Assembly: GCA_029776255.1 (NCBI GenBank)
Contig: JAKOTN010000109.1
Location: forward strand, 41,685 to 105,684
Direction of reading: 5' to 3'
Source of the DNA: Pseudomonadota bacterium
Lineage (GTDB): Bacteria; Pseudomonadota; Gammaproteobacteria; Burkholderiales; Rhodocyclaceae
DNA: 64,000 nucleotides
Positions 27,180-36,142 of this stretch are shown one piece after another. The position numbers were made by a program, and so were the translations under genes. How positions within the stretch are numbered: the stretch's first letter is position 1; every line of letters starts with the position of its first letter. The notes beneath the pieces are model-generated. The model made no database searches, was not told the origin of the DNA, and saw only the letters and a list, made by a program, of their open reading frames with translations.

Positions 27180-29734
27180 GAGCCTCTCCTTCGAAACGGG
27201 ATGCAGAACTTGAGCAGCAGCATCCAGCCGAAACCCGGCAACACCAGCAGGATGTGAAAGATGATGTTGAACAGGATCAGCGCGCAAATGGTCAGCGCCG
27301 GAATCCCGAAACTGCAGATGCTGCCGAGGCCGAAGTCGCGGCGGGTGTCGGTCATGTCCGCGCCGACCGAGATCCCCGAACCCGGCGGCGCGCTCACCGC
27401 CGCGAACGGCCGCGCCCGCGCCCTGGCGATGCGCGGCAGGTCGCGCAACAGCTTGGCGATGTCCGGCATCTGGAGGCTGGCCGGCCGGGCGCCGAGCAGA
27501 TCGGTCGGATCGGCGATCGAGAACGGCTCGCCGCGACGGGTCCACAGCAGGCGATCCGGCTCGCAGCGGCTGTGGCCGGCCACCCGCACCCAGCACCAGA
27601 CGGCGTAAAGATGGTCGGCGTCGAAACGCAGGCGCGGCACGGTTTCACGCGCGCGCGCCTCGGGCAGGGCCAGCGCCTCGGGACGGGCGACGTAACGCGC
27701 CGCCGTGGCGCTGCCGAAAGCGGTCAGCGTTGACGCGGCGGTGTGGAAACCGGGCAACACCAACAGGCCGCGCGCCGGGTCCTCGCCCAGCGCCAGCCCC
27801 AGCGGCGCGAAGGCCGGCAGGCTGCCGAAAGGCTGGAAAGCGGCGCGCAGATCGGTTTCGACGGCGCCGGCGCGCAGCGCCAGTTCCGCCGTCGCGGCGC
27901 TGCCGGCGGCCGCCAGTTCCACCGCGAAGGGGGCATGAAGCGCCGCCAGTTCCAGCCCGGCCCGATGAACGCGCCGCACCCGCGCCACGTCCGGCAAGCC
28001 GGGAAACGTCAGCGTCGGCCACGGCGGCGCGGTGCGCGGATCGTCGCGGCCGGCTTCCTGAACCAGGAAAGGTTCGACCTGCTCGGCGAGGCTGCCCAGA
28101 CCGGCGAACGGCAGGCCGGCGGCATCGACGGCGGTCAGTTCGGCGCGCCGGTCGTCGTTATCGTGCAGGGCGCGATTGATGCTCGCCGCCAGCGCCAGAC
28201 GGCAGCCGCGCAGACGCAACAGGGCGGCGGCGCACAGCGCCCGCAGTTCGCGCGCGCCGAGAACGCTGGACTGGCCCTGCGCCGGCGGCGGCATGGCATC
28301 GCCGGCCAGCCACGCGTCCACCGCCTGATGCAGACGCGCGCGCGCCAGGCGGTCCCACTGCGTGGTGTTCTGAATGGCGTTCTGGCGCAACCAGGCGGCG
28401 GTTTGCGCGCCCGGCACGCCGGCGAAGAGATCGACGGTGGTGGCCGCTGTCGTCGCGCCGCTGGCGAGCCAGAAAGCGTCGCCGTCGGCGACATTGCCGT
28501 CGAGATCGGCGACGGTGGTGGCGGGCGCGGCCACCCGGTTCCAGAGCAGCCACAAGGCCCGCCGCAGCACCAGATCGATGCCCTGCGCCAGCGCGTCCCA
28601 CAAGGCCGCCGGCGCCGGAATGCCGGAAACGCCCGGCGAGGCGAGAATCGAGCGGGCGGTGGACAACTCGCCGGCGTCGGGCCGCGTGGGCAGAACGGTA
28701 TTGTCGAGCAGTCGCCGCAGCGGCGCCGCCGCCGAAACGGACAGACCGTCGGCGGTCTGGAACAGGGCGCCGAGCTGCTGTTGCGTGCGCGCTTGCAGGG
28801 CGGCGGCGATCTCGCCCAGCGGCCGACGCGCCAGGCGCTCGCGCGGCACTTCCTGCGCGGCGCTGAACACCGGCAGGTAGCCGAACACGGTGCAATGCGC
28901 GGCGGCGGCGCCGACATTCGGCGGCAGCAGGGCCAGCGGCTGGCTGCTGAGCGCCAGCGGCGGCAGCGGCGTGCCCACCGGCACGTCGAGAACGGCGCGC
29001 AAGCTGGCTTCGTCCGGCAGGAGGTCCGTCGGCAGCGCTTTCGGATCGACCGCCGCCGCGCCCGCCGACGGACGCATCGCGCCGTCGAGCAGCGGCAGCC
29101 AGGCGCCGTGCTTGTCGTCTACCGCCAGCCAGTCGTCCCACGCTTCCGCCGCCACGCCGGCGGAAACGCCGTCGACACGCAGTCGGCGGATCACCGCCCC
29201 CGCCTCCTTGACCCGGCCACGCGCCAGTCGCGGCCAGCCGGCGGAGCGGCAGACGACGTCGAAGGCGACGATGTTGAAGCGTTCATGCACCGGCAGGTAG
29301 AGCTTGCGCAACCAGGGCGCCAGCGCCTTGTGCCGGGGATTCGCCGGCGGCGGAATGGTTTTCGGCGCGCTCATCGGCACGCCGTCGTCGTCGATCAGCG
29401 CGCCGGTCTCGGTCGCCAGTTCCGCCGCCTTCGGCGAACGCCGCGCGATGCTCGCCGGATAGAGCGGCGCGCCGAGGGCGTCGAACATCGCCGCCGGCGT
29501 TTCCGACCAGTCGCGCCACGGCAGCAAGGGCGGCAAGGGCTGCGTCTGGCCGGCGACCGCCAGAAAATCGTCCATGAAACGGTCGCTCTCGAAAGACAGC
29601 AGGCGCGGCGGCGCCTCGGTCGACAGCGGCGGCGGGTCGGGCAGGAAAAACGGTTCGGTGGCCTGCAACTCTTCCCGCGAGCTCGCGCGGCGCGCGGGGA
29701 TCAGCAGCCGTGCCGAGGAGGCGTCGCTCACCAT
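27176..29734 (-). CDS. Unknown eCIS-locus protein with C-terminal hydrophobic tail, 852 aa
   Basis: I do not recognise a named family. The body (1-790) is a soluble, Ala/Leu/Pro-rich protein with no signal peptide. From about residue 798 it becomes strongly hydrophobic: FGIPALTICALILFNIIF, HILLVLPGFGWMLLLKF, then CIPFRRRGS, compatible with a two-helix membrane hairpin ending in positive charges. Located between the spike gene (gpV) and gp25, where Afp/PVC clusters carry the PAAR tip gene. No PAAR motif is visible. The start is ATG at 29734 (GTG at 29731 possible), overlapping the upstream gene by 7 or 4 nt. It might anchor the particle to a membrane or serve as a baseplate component; both are inference. 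Confidence 0.7.
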   Translation of the reverse strand: MVSDASSARLLIPARRASSREELQATEPFFLPDPPPLSTEAPPRLLSFESDRFMDDFLAVAGQTQPLPPLLPWRDWSETPAAMFDALGAPLYPASIARRSPKAAELATETGALIDDDGVPMSAPKTIPPPANPRHKALAPWLRKLYLPVHERFNIVAFDVVCRSAGWPRLARGRVKEAGAVIRRLRVDGVSAGVAAEAWDDWLAVDDKHGAWLPLLDGAMRPSAGAAAVDPKALPTDLLPDEASLRAVLDVPVGTPLPPLALSSQPLALLPPNVGAAAAHCTVFGYLPVFSAAQEVPRERLARRPLGEIAAALQARTQQQLGALFQTADGLSVSAAAPLRRLLDNTVLPTRPDAGELSTARSILASPGVSGIPAPAALWDALAQGIDLVLRRALWLLWNRVAAPATTVADLDGNVADGDAFWLASGATTAATTVDLFAGVPGAQTAAWLRQNAIQNTTQWDRLARARLHQAVDAWLAGDAMPPPAQGQSSVLGARELRALCAAALLRLRGCRLALAASINRALHDNDDRRAELTAVDAAGLPFAGLGSLAEQVEPFLVQEAGRDDPRTAPPWPTLTFPGLPDVARVRRVHRAGLELAALHAPFAVELAAAGSAATAELALRAGAVETDLRAAFQPFGSLPAFAPLGLALGEDPARGLLVLPGFHTAASTLTAFGSATAARYVARPEALALPEARARETVPRLRFDADHLYAVWCWVRVAGHSRCEPDRLLWTRRGEPFSIADPTDLLGARPASLQMPDIAKLLRDLPRIARARARPFAAVSAPPGSGISVGADMTDTRRDFGLGSICSFGIPALTICALILFNIIFHILLVLPGFGWMLLLKFCIPFRRRGS

Positions 29735-30432
29735 ATGTTCCCCGCTCCCGGCGTGTAACTCGCGGATACCACGCTGTTGGTGATCACCGCGTCGGCCTTG
29801 ACCACGCCGGAGAACTTGGACATCGCGGCATCGACGGTGACCATCGCCGCGGTGATGTCCAGACCGGCCGGCGCCTGGATCTTGACCTTGACGTTGGCGG
29901 TGATCTCGACGTTGCCGACGACATCGATGGTGATCTTGGCGCCGTTCGAGTGTTGGAGGGTGACGGTGCCGCCGGCGGCATCGTCGAGGGTCAGTGTGTG
30001 GCCGCCCTGCGTTTCCAGCACCACTTTCTCGGCGCCGGCGCTGTCGTCGAAAGTCAGCTTGTGACCGGCGCGGGAGGTGATCGAACGGACGTTGTTATGG
30101 CTGTCCATCGTTTCCGGCGGCGCGTCGACGCCGTTCCACAAGGCGCCGATGACCACCGGCCGACGCGGGTCGCCGGCGGTGAAGGCGACCAGCACCTCGT
30201 CGCCGACCTCGGGGATGAACCAGGTGCCCCGGTCGCCGCCGGCCATCAGGGTCGACAGCCGCGCCCAGGCCAGGGCGCCGGCGCCGTCGTTTTCCTCGAC
30301 GAACGGCAGGCGGATTTGCACCCGGCCTTGCGCGTCCGGGTCCTGCACGTCGCTGACCAGCGCCGGATAGACGCCGTAAAGACGATGCCGCTCGTTGCCG
30401 GAGGTCGGGCCGGAAAAAAGGCCGGGAATCAT
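29728..30432 (-). CDS. Spike protein, phage baseplate gpV-like (C-terminal part of VgrG/Afp8)
   Basis: 234 residues. Residues about 15-100 form the gpV/gp5 OB-fold (YGVYPALVSDVQDPDAQGRV, QIRLPFV, WFIPEVGDEVLVAF, GDPRRPVVIGALWNG). Residues about 110-210 are short repeats (KLTFDD, TLTLDDAAGG, KITIDVVGNVEI, VKVKIQAP) that fit a triangular beta-helix spike. It forms the membrane-piercing needle tip under the tube. In Afp8/VgrG this part is fused to the gpD part; here it is a separate gene, joined by an ATGA overlap to the gpD-like gene upstream. Confidence 0.93.
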   Translation of the reverse strand: MIPGLFSGPTSGNERHRLYGVYPALVSDVQDPDAQGRVQIRLPFVEENDGAGALAWARLSTLMAGGDRGTWFIPEVGDEVLVAFTAGDPRRPVVIGALWNGVDAPPETMDSHNNVRSITSRAGHKLTFDDSAGAEKVVLETQGGHTLTLDDAAGGTVTLQHSNGAKITIDVVGNVEITANVKVKIQAPAGLDITAAMVTVDAAMSKFSGVVKADAVITNSVVSASYTPGAGNIW

Positions 30433-31514
30433 GCGTCGTCTCCCAGATCCGGGCGTTCGGCGACGAACTCGGTGCGGTAGCCGTCCACCTGGTCGAAACG
30501 ATGCGTGACGGCGGTCAGCAGATAGGTGCCGGCGAACCACGGCCCCAGGTCCACCAGGTTTACCCGCGAACCGACGCGCAGCGTCGGCGTTCCCTTGGTC
30601 ACGCCGGCGCCGCGCACGAAGCGACGTGCCCGCCGGCCCATCGCCGCTTCGGCGAGAGTGCGCGCCTCGGCGCCGCTGGCCGGCGCTTCCAGATGCAAAT
30701 CCTCGGCGGCATCGCGGAACACCTGTCCGACCACCTCGGGACCGAGCCGGCCGCCGCCACCGCCGCCGGCCAGACGCCGCGCGATGTCGGCGCCGGCGGT
30801 TTCATGAATCGCCTCCTTGGCGGCGACATCGTAGCCGTGCACCCGCACCTCGCCGCGCTGATGCGCCAGATCGGCGAGCACCGTGAAGCGCAGCAGATCG
30901 TTTTCCCGCGTCAGCCGCAGCGGCGCCTCGCCGCCGGCGTTGGCCTCGGTGAGGTGCACGGTGCCGTCGCGCAGGCTGAGCAGCGCGTCGCCGGCGCGGG
31001 CGCGCAAGGCGCCAAGCTCGTCCTCGTTGACCTGCCAGAGCTGACCGTGGCTGGCGCCGCCGCGACCGACATCGGCGCGCAGGCCGCCGGCCTCGACGAT
31101 CCGGGTGGCGATGTCGCCGTCGGTCGCCCCTTCGCTCAGCCGGGTACGGCGGCGATAGCGCAGACCGGCCAGCGCGTCCTCGGCGAGCAGCGTCAATTCC
31201 GGCGCCCGCAGCTCCGGATAGCTGGCGCCGATGCCGGTGATCAGGCCGTCGAACACGGTTTCGTCCTGGCCGGTGACGGCAAAAGCGATGCGCAGACGCT
31301 TGCCGAAATCGATCGACGAGCGGTGGAAGTGGACGAAATCGACCGGCTGGCCGCGTTCGCGGCTGCCCCAGTTGAGGAACACCGCTTCCAGCGACGCCAC
31401 GCCGGCGGCGTCGGCCCGCGCTTCGAGGCGGATCAGGTCGGCTTCCAGGCGTTCCGCGCGCGCGCCGTCGACGTCGATGCGCGGCCGGCCACCGGCGATC
31501 AGCGGCGCGGTCAT
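30429..31514 (-). CDS. Phage late control gene D-like protein (N-terminal part of VgrG/Afp8)
   Basis: 361 residues with the gpD/gp27-like tube-adaptor fold: DFVHFHRSSIDFGKRLRIAF, DETVFDGLITGIGASYPELR, TLLAEDALAGLRYRRRTR, GDALLSLRDGTVHL and the C-terminal WFAGTYLLTAVTHRFDQVDGYRTEF. It forms the hub that matches the hexameric tube to the trimeric spike. A Gly-rich loop (AGGGGGGRLG) sits about two-thirds of the way through. Both ends overlap neighbours by ATGA. The split of gpD and gpV into two genes matches actinobacterial/environmental eCIS rather than Afp or PVC. Confidence 0.92.
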   Translation of the reverse strand: MTAPLIAGGRPRIDVDGARAERLEADLIRLEARADAAGVASLEAVFLNWGSRERGQPVDFVHFHRSSIDFGKRLRIAFAVTGQDETVFDGLITGIGASYPELRAPELTLLAEDALAGLRYRRRTRLSEGATDGDIATRIVEAGGLRADVGRGGASHGQLWQVNEDELGALRARAGDALLSLRDGTVHLTEANAGGEAPLRLTRENDLLRFTVLADLAHQRGEVRVHGYDVAAKEAIHETAGADIARRLAGGGGGGRLGPEVVGQVFRDAAEDLHLEAPASGAEARTLAEAAMGRRARRFVRGAGVTKGTPTLRVGSRVNLVDLGPWFAGTYLLTAVTHRFDQVDGYRTEFVAERPDLGDDA

Positions 31515-31702
31515 GGACAATCGCTCCGCTGGCGCCACCAGCGCTCCATCTCCTCGGCCACCAGGGCGCGAATCAAGGGCCGCAATTCTTCCAGGCGGAC
31601 TTCGAAGGCGGCGCCTTCCGGCGCGCCGGTCCCGGCCGACTCCGTCGCGCCGGCCGGCAGGGCTTCGATGGTGGTGGCGACCTCGCCGATGTTGACGCTC
31701 AT
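31511..31702 (-). CDS. Small eCIS protein, 63 aa (Afp6/DUF5908-like position)
   Basis: 63-residue protein wedged with ATGA overlaps between the tube-adaptor gene and gpD, so it is translated. It begins MSVNIGEVATTIEAL and ends with an amphipathic helix, FEVRLEELRPLIRALVAEEM followed by ERWWRQRSDC. Small proteins of this size and place (Afp6, DUF5908) are common in eCIS operons, and their function is unknown. I infer the correspondence from position and from the basic/hydrophobic C-terminal helix, not from a firm motif. Confidence 0.75.
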   Translation of the reverse strand: MSVNIGEVATTIEALPAGATESAGTGAPEGAAFEVRLEELRPLIRALVAEEMERWWRQRSDCP

Positions 31703-32958
31703 CCCCGGCCTCCCCGGCAACCGCAACCGCCGCCGCAACCGCCGCCGCCACAGGCGCCGCCGCAACCGCAACCTCCCATCCGCGTGCCGACGCCGGTGGC
31801 GGCGAGCGGGGACAAACCCTCCCAGCGCGGCCGGCGTTCGCCGGTCGCCAGCGATGCCGATGTCAGCGGCGACGCAAACAGCGCTTCGCCGGCGTCGACC
31901 GCCAGTCGCGGCGTCAGCGGCGGACTGCCGCGCAGCGGCGGCATGCGGCTGGCCGAGGTGGCGGTCGCCATCGACGTGTCGGCGGTGCGGACCGCGCCGC
32001 CGGCACGCTGTCCGGCGACCACCGCCGCCAGTCCGGCGGCGGCGCTGCCCGGCGCCGGACCGTCGGGCGCCCAGGGATTGGGCACCGCGCCGGCGGCGGC
32101 CAGACCGGGCGAGGGCGGCGGCAAGGCCGCGCCGCTGCGGCCGAGATCGGTTCCGCCGGCGATGGTCGCGCCGCCGAACAGGTCCGCCGCCACCGTGGCG
32201 TCGAGATCGATCCCGGCCCCCAGGGCGACGCCGATGTCGGCGCTCGGGCCGAGCGTGGCCGAGAAACCCAGTTCGGCCGACAAGCCGATATTGAGTGACG
32301 GATCGAGACTGGCGTCGAGCGAGAAACCGGCGCTCAAGTCCGGGCCGCCGGCGCCGCCGCCCAGCACGCTGCCGGCGCCGGCGGCCGCGGCTTGTTGTCG
32401 GGCGCCCGACGCGGCCTGTTCGACCGCCTGCCGGCGCTGCGCGGCGTCGGCGGCGTTGATTTCGTAGCGGAATTCCTGCTCGGTGAGCGTCAGTTGCACC
32501 TTCGAGCGCAACGGGACGCCGCTGGGGCTGAAGTAATCGAACACTTCCTGGTGTGAGCTGATCACGCCGTTGAAAATCAGCGTTCCCCAGCGGAACTGCA
32601 CCCGGCGCGGCGCCTGCTCCTTGCCGTTGCTGAATACTTGCAGCAAATCGGCGATCGGTTTGGTGCGCAGCCGCACGTCGAGCATTTCCTCGCCGCCGGG
32701 CGCCGGCTCGCCGGTCGCGGCGTCGCGCGGCCGCGTCGAATCGAAGATGCACTCGAAGGACAGCGTGGCCTTGGAGGCGCCGACATTCTGCACCTGCTGG
32801 CGCCCGCGACGTCCCTTGTCCTTTTGCTCGCCGCCGGATACCTTGAGGGTCAGCGTTTCCGGGTTGAAATCCAGGGCGATCGCGCGCGCTTCCTGAGCGT
32901 TCTGACCGCCGGCGTCGAAGGGCACCAGCTTGGCGCGGCGGAACTGGCTGGTGCTCAT
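31699..32958 (-). CDS. CIS tube adaptor protein (Afp7-like) with Gly/Cys-rich C-terminus
   Basis: 419 residues. Residues 1-170 match the contractile-injection tube N-terminal domain (AKLVPFD, LDFNPETLTLKVSGG, FDSTRPRD, VQFRWGTLIFNGVISS, YFSPSGVPLRSKVQLTLTEQEFR), the Afp7/gp53-like part that links tube to hub. The usual LysM domain is not evident. Instead there is a long Ala/Gly-rich segment with repeated A-S-L-D/N-I-G strands (SAGFSLDASLDPSLNIGLSA and so on) and a C-terminal tail packed with Cys and Gly (GGCGCGGACGGGGCGGGCGC), at least six Cys in 20 residues. Overlaps both neighbours (ATGA). Confidence 0.85.
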   Translation of the reverse strand: MSTSQFRRAKLVPFDAGGQNAQEARAIALDFNPETLTLKVSGGEQKDKGRRGRQQVQNVGASKATLSFECIFDSTRPRDAATGEPAPGGEEMLDVRLRTKPIADLLQVFSNGKEQAPRRVQFRWGTLIFNGVISSHQEVFDYFSPSGVPLRSKVQLTLTEQEFRYEINAADAAQRRQAVEQAASGARQQAAAAGAGSVLGGGAGGPDLSAGFSLDASLDPSLNIGLSAELGFSATLGPSADIGVALGAGIDLDATVAADLFGGATIAGGTDLGRSGAALPPPSPGLAAAGAVPNPWAPDGPAPGSAAAGLAAVVAGQRAGGAVRTADTSMATATSASRMPPLRGSPPLTPRLAVDAGEALFASPLTSASLATGERRPRWEGLSPLAATGVGTRMGGCGCGGACGGGGCGGGCGCRGGRG

Positions 32959-33434
32959 GGCGTCTCCCGGCGCAAGCCTTCGTGGACCAGGTGCAATTCC
33001 TCCAGCGCCACCTCGCGGCCGCTGCCGGCGTTGAGGTCGGCGGCCTTGACCTTGTTGGCGATGGCGTTCTCGAACCGCCAGACGCCGGCCGTCGCGCCCT
33101 CGCCGCTGGCCGGCAGGACACGGACGGTGCCGCAGACGTAGGGCAGGGGGAAAGTGCCGTCGAGGCAGCGATTCACCCAGGTCCAGAAAGCGGTGTCCAG
33201 CGACAGCCCGCGTTTGAGGATCAGCGGCGGATGGGTGGTCTTGCCGACCAGTTGGCGGGCGCCAAGGTTGTAGCCGCCTTCGCGGAAGCTCACCGGTTCG
33301 AGGGTGATTTCCAGCCCCTGCACCTCCGAAAAGGCGCCACGGGCGCGCAACGCCAGCCCTTCGTCGCCGCCAAGGCCGGAGAGTTCGATCTGGACGGCGA
33401 AGTTGAAAGAACTGAGCAAGGTGTCGGCCGCCAT
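32955..33434 (-). CDS. Tail tube protein gp19 family (Afp5-like, tube initiator)
   Basis: 159 residues, T4 gp19-like. Features include FNFAVQIELSG, FSEVQGLEITLEPVSFREGG, LVGKTTHPPLILKRGLSLDT, WTWVNRCLDGTFPLPY and the C-terminal VALEELHLVHEGL. It follows the second sheath gene (TGATG) and precedes the CIS tube adaptor gene, the place of the tube initiator (Afp5) that sits on the hub, as opposed to the bulk tube protein encoded at about 36 kb. Confidence 0.92.
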   Translation of the reverse strand: MAADTLLSSFNFAVQIELSGLGGDEGLALRARGAFSEVQGLEITLEPVSFREGGYNLGARQLVGKTTHPPLILKRGLSLDTAFWTWVNRCLDGTFPLPYVCGTVRVLPASGEGATAGVWRFENAIANKVKAADLNAGSGREVALEELHLVHEGLRRETP

Positions 33435-35527
33435 CAGGCCACCTCCAGGCGCGGGTCGTCGGCGCCGTGCCGCAGTAGGCGAAAGACGATGAATTCGGCC
33501 GGCACCGCCGGGGCGACGCCGACCAGCAGGATCGCTCGCCCGGCGTCGAGATCGGCGGTGGTGTGCGTGCCGGCGTCGCAACGGACGAAGAAGCTGTCGG
33601 CGTCGGTGCGGCCGGCCAGCGCGCCGGCGTCGAAGACGGCGCGCAGGCGGCGGCGGGCGGTCGCCGCCATCGCCGACCATAGCGCGGCGTTGTTCGGTTC
33701 GAACGGCGCCCAGGCCAGATCGGCGGCGATTTGCGCCTTCAGCCAGTCGATCAGGCGCCGCACCGAGAGATGGGTCCACTCCGGGTCGTTGGCGGTGGTG
33801 CGGGCGCCGAGCAACAACAGGCCGCGCTCGGTGGCGCGCACCTCGTCGATGCGCTCGCCGAAGAGAAACCCAGGGTCCGGCAGACCGGCGTCGTCATCCC
33901 TGGCGAAGACGCCGGCCAGCGGCCGATTGGCCGGCGCGCCCCACACGCCGACCTGATTTTCGACCTGTGCGACGATGCCGCAAGCGGCGGCGGCCGGCGG
34001 CACCGTGCGCGCCGTGCCGTCGGCGTCGACGCGCAGCCATGGCGCGTAGAGCGCGGCGCGGTCGCTGGCGAGCGCGCGACGCCAGTCGACCACCTCGCCG
34101 GCGCGCAGCCGTGGCGGCAGGTCGAGCATGGCGATGCGGCCACCCTGCGCTTCGCAGTGGTCGACCAGTTGCCGCTGCGCTTCCCGCAGCGACGCGGCGT
34201 CGAATCCCAGCAGCGGGTAATCGAAAGCGGGCCGCGTGCGCTCGGCGGCGGCGCGGGTACCGTCGGCGGCGAAGCACGGCGCGCCGTCGTCCACGAGTGG
34301 CGGATCGATGCGCGCCGGCGGCGGCGAGGGATGCAGCAGATCGGGCACGGCCAGCAGCGCCGCCGGCTCGAAAGGAAAGGCGTTGTCCCATTCGCGCAAG
34401 GCATCGAGCGCGCCGGGGCAGTCCTTGAAGGCGACGAAGCGGTGGTCGGCGTCTTCCGCCCGGTCGGCGGCGTCCATTTCCGTGGGCGCGAAGAAGTGCC
34501 GCCGCTCGGTGGTGGCGCCGGCGTCGCGTCCCCGCCGCGATGGCGGCATCTCGGCCATGGAGAGATACAGGCCGTTCGGCGAGGCCAGCAGCGCCTTGCC
34601 CGGCATCAGACTGGCGTCGGCCAGCAGCGCGCTCGGACGGATGAACGCCGAACCCCAGGGTTCGTCGAGGTCGCCCCACAGGCGATCGGCCTCGTCCGCC
34701 GTCACGCCGCCGGCGGACCCGCGGGCCGGCGGACGCAGCGCTTCGGCGGCGGCGCGCCGGCCGAGCAGGCGCGGCAGGTAACGCGGATGGTCGACGTGCG
34801 GCGCGGCATCCTCCCACACTTCGACCTGATGGCCGTCGAGATGGATTTCCAGTGTCAGGGTCACCGCCACGGCGTTGCGCAGCAGTTCTTGGTGCAGGAA
34901 CGGTTGCGTCGGTTTGGGCGACAGCTCGCGGCGCCGATCATCCCCGGCCGCGGCGACGACGTGGAAGAGGCGCGAACGCGGCGCGGCGCCGGCCGTCGCC
35001 GGGCGACCGAGCAGTCGCAAGGTGGTGCCGACGACCAGTTCGCGCGGCAGCCGCACCCGTGGCTTGCCGTGCTCGTCCAGTTCGAGTTCCAGCGGCAGGG
35101 GGCGCTGAATCGCGCGGCAGCGCAGCCCCAGACCGTTGCCCCAGGCGCCGGGATTGCGCGCCGCCAGACGCGCCTGCCGTCGCGAGGCGCCGCGCACGGC
35201 GGTCAATCCGGGCAGATGAAGACGCGCGGTGCGGACATTGCGGTGGTCGAGGCAGCGCAGCACCACGCAGCGCCGTCCGCCGTTGGCGAAGAACAGCCGT
35301 ACCGCCAGGGGCAGGTTCAAGCCCGGCAGGGCGCGGCCGAAGGCGTCCTCGAACTGGCGCGGGTCGTCGATGACCACCGGCGTGTTGACCGGCCCGCGTT
35401 CGGCCAGGCCGATCAGGGCGGCGACGTCCAGACGCACTCGCGGCCGGCCGACGACGGCGGGAATCTCTTCATACACACCGGGCGGCAAGCCCGGTCGCCA
35501 CAGGCTGCCTTGCAGGGCGACGCTCAT
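33434..35527 (-). CDS. Tail sheath protein (second copy, 697 aa)
   Basis: Contractile sheath subunit. The N-terminus (LPPGVYEEIPAVVGRPRVRL, DVAALIGLAERGPVN, NLPLAVRLFFANGGRRCVVL) and the C-terminal module (WAPFEPNNAALWSAM, FDAGALAGRTDADSFFVRCD, LLVGVAPAVPAEFIVFRL) are typical. It is longer than the other sheath, with extra inserted sequence in the middle. The ATG at 35525-35527 is not preceded by a strong ribosome-binding site and follows a 67-nt gap, so it may be made in lower amounts than the 620-residue sheath. Likely a sheath variant such as a baseplate-proximal or capping ring, by analogy with Afp2-4. Confidence 0.92.
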   Translation of the reverse strand: MSVALQGSLWRPGLPPGVYEEIPAVVGRPRVRLDVAALIGLAERGPVNTPVVIDDPRQFEDAFGRALPGLNLPLAVRLFFANGGRRCVVLRCLDHRNVRTARLHLPGLTAVRGASRRQARLAARNPGAWGNGLGLRCRAIQRPLPLELELDEHGKPRVRLPRELVVGTTLRLLGRPATAGAAPRSRLFHVVAAAGDDRRRELSPKPTQPFLHQELLRNAVAVTLTLEIHLDGHQVEVWEDAAPHVDHPRYLPRLLGRRAAAEALRPPARGSAGGVTADEADRLWGDLDEPWGSAFIRPSALLADASLMPGKALLASPNGLYLSMAEMPPSRRGRDAGATTERRHFFAPTEMDAADRAEDADHRFVAFKDCPGALDALREWDNAFPFEPAALLAVPDLLHPSPPPARIDPPLVDDGAPCFAADGTRAAAERTRPAFDYPLLGFDAASLREAQRQLVDHCEAQGGRIAMLDLPPRLRAGEVVDWRRALASDRAALYAPWLRVDADGTARTVPPAAAACGIVAQVENQVGVWGAPANRPLAGVFARDDDAGLPDPGFLFGERIDEVRATERGLLLLGARTTANDPEWTHLSVRRLIDWLKAQIAADLAWAPFEPNNAALWSAMAATARRRLRAVFDAGALAGRTDADSFFVRCDAGTHTTADLDAGRAILLVGVAPAVPAEFIVFRLLRHGADDPRLEVA

Positions 35528-35594
35528 CGGATCGCGTCCCGCGACGGCGAGGTGCCCGCGAGGCGTCCGCCTGCTAGTGACGTGAGCGCCGCCA

Positions 35595-36050
35595 TTATTC
35601 GAACTCCAGGTCCTCGCAGACCAGGGTCAGTTCTTCCATCGCCACGTCGGAAGCGCCCTTGGCGGCCAGGGTCGGGCCGGTCCATTTCGACGGCCGGGTG
35701 TTCACCAGCCGCCACGAGGCGACGACCTGGGAGTGGTCCTCGCTCATCAACTGGATGACCACCGTGGCGCGCGCGTCCATGTTGCCGCGACGCACCTGGT
35801 TCACCCAGTTCCACAGGTCCAGCGAGGCGATCATGCCGCGCTTGAGGGTGACGTCGCCGGCCTTGTACATCAACGGAATCTTGCGCGGCCGGTTGGCGGC
35901 GTCGGTGCCCTCGCGGTAGTCGGCGTAGGTGATCTCGGTGGACAGTCCCGAGACGTCGGAGAAGCCGCCACGGAATTCGCCGCCGCTGGCGGGGTTGATG
36001 GTGACCTTGAAATTGAACGGACCGTAAGGGTCTTCACGCAGGGTGGCCAT
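35595..36050 (-). CDS. Major tail tube protein gp19 family (Afp1-like)
   Basis: 151 residues, a standard eCIS/T4 gp19 tube protein: DPYGPFNFKVTINPASGGEF, FSDVSGLSTEITYADYREG, RKIPLMYKAGDVTLKRGMI, LWNWVNQVRRGNMDARATVV and VAMEELTLVCEDLEFE. It polymerises into the inner tube that carries cargo. The start has a strong ribosome-binding site (AAGGAGA 8 nt before ATG), and the gene follows the main sheath gene after a 92-nt gap that contains an RNA hairpin, consistent with high-level expression of the bulk tube subunit. Confidence 0.95.
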   Translation of the reverse strand: MATLREDPYGPFNFKVTINPASGGEFRGGFSDVSGLSTEITYADYREGTDAANRPRKIPLMYKAGDVTLKRGMIASLDLWNWVNQVRRGNMDARATVVIQLMSEDHSQVVASWRLVNTRPSKWTGPTLAAKGASDVAMEELTLVCEDLEFE

Positions 36051-36104
36051 GACTGGTCTCCTTAAGAAATCGGTTTAACGCCGGCAGGCAAGCCGCTGTC
36101 GCCT

Positions 36105-36131
36105 CCCCGCCCGAACCGGCTCCGGACGGGG
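36105..36131 (-). other. RNA hairpin between main sheath and main tube genes
   Basis: On the transcribed strand CCCCGTCCG (36131-36123) can pair with CGGGCGGGG (36113-36105), 9 bp including one G-U, with a 9-nt loop. It lies 12 nt after the sheath stop and has no T-run, so it is not a simple intrinsic terminator. It may be an attenuator or an mRNA stabiliser protecting the downstream tube message. Confidence 0.4.
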
Positions 36132-36142
36132 TCGGCGCGCGT

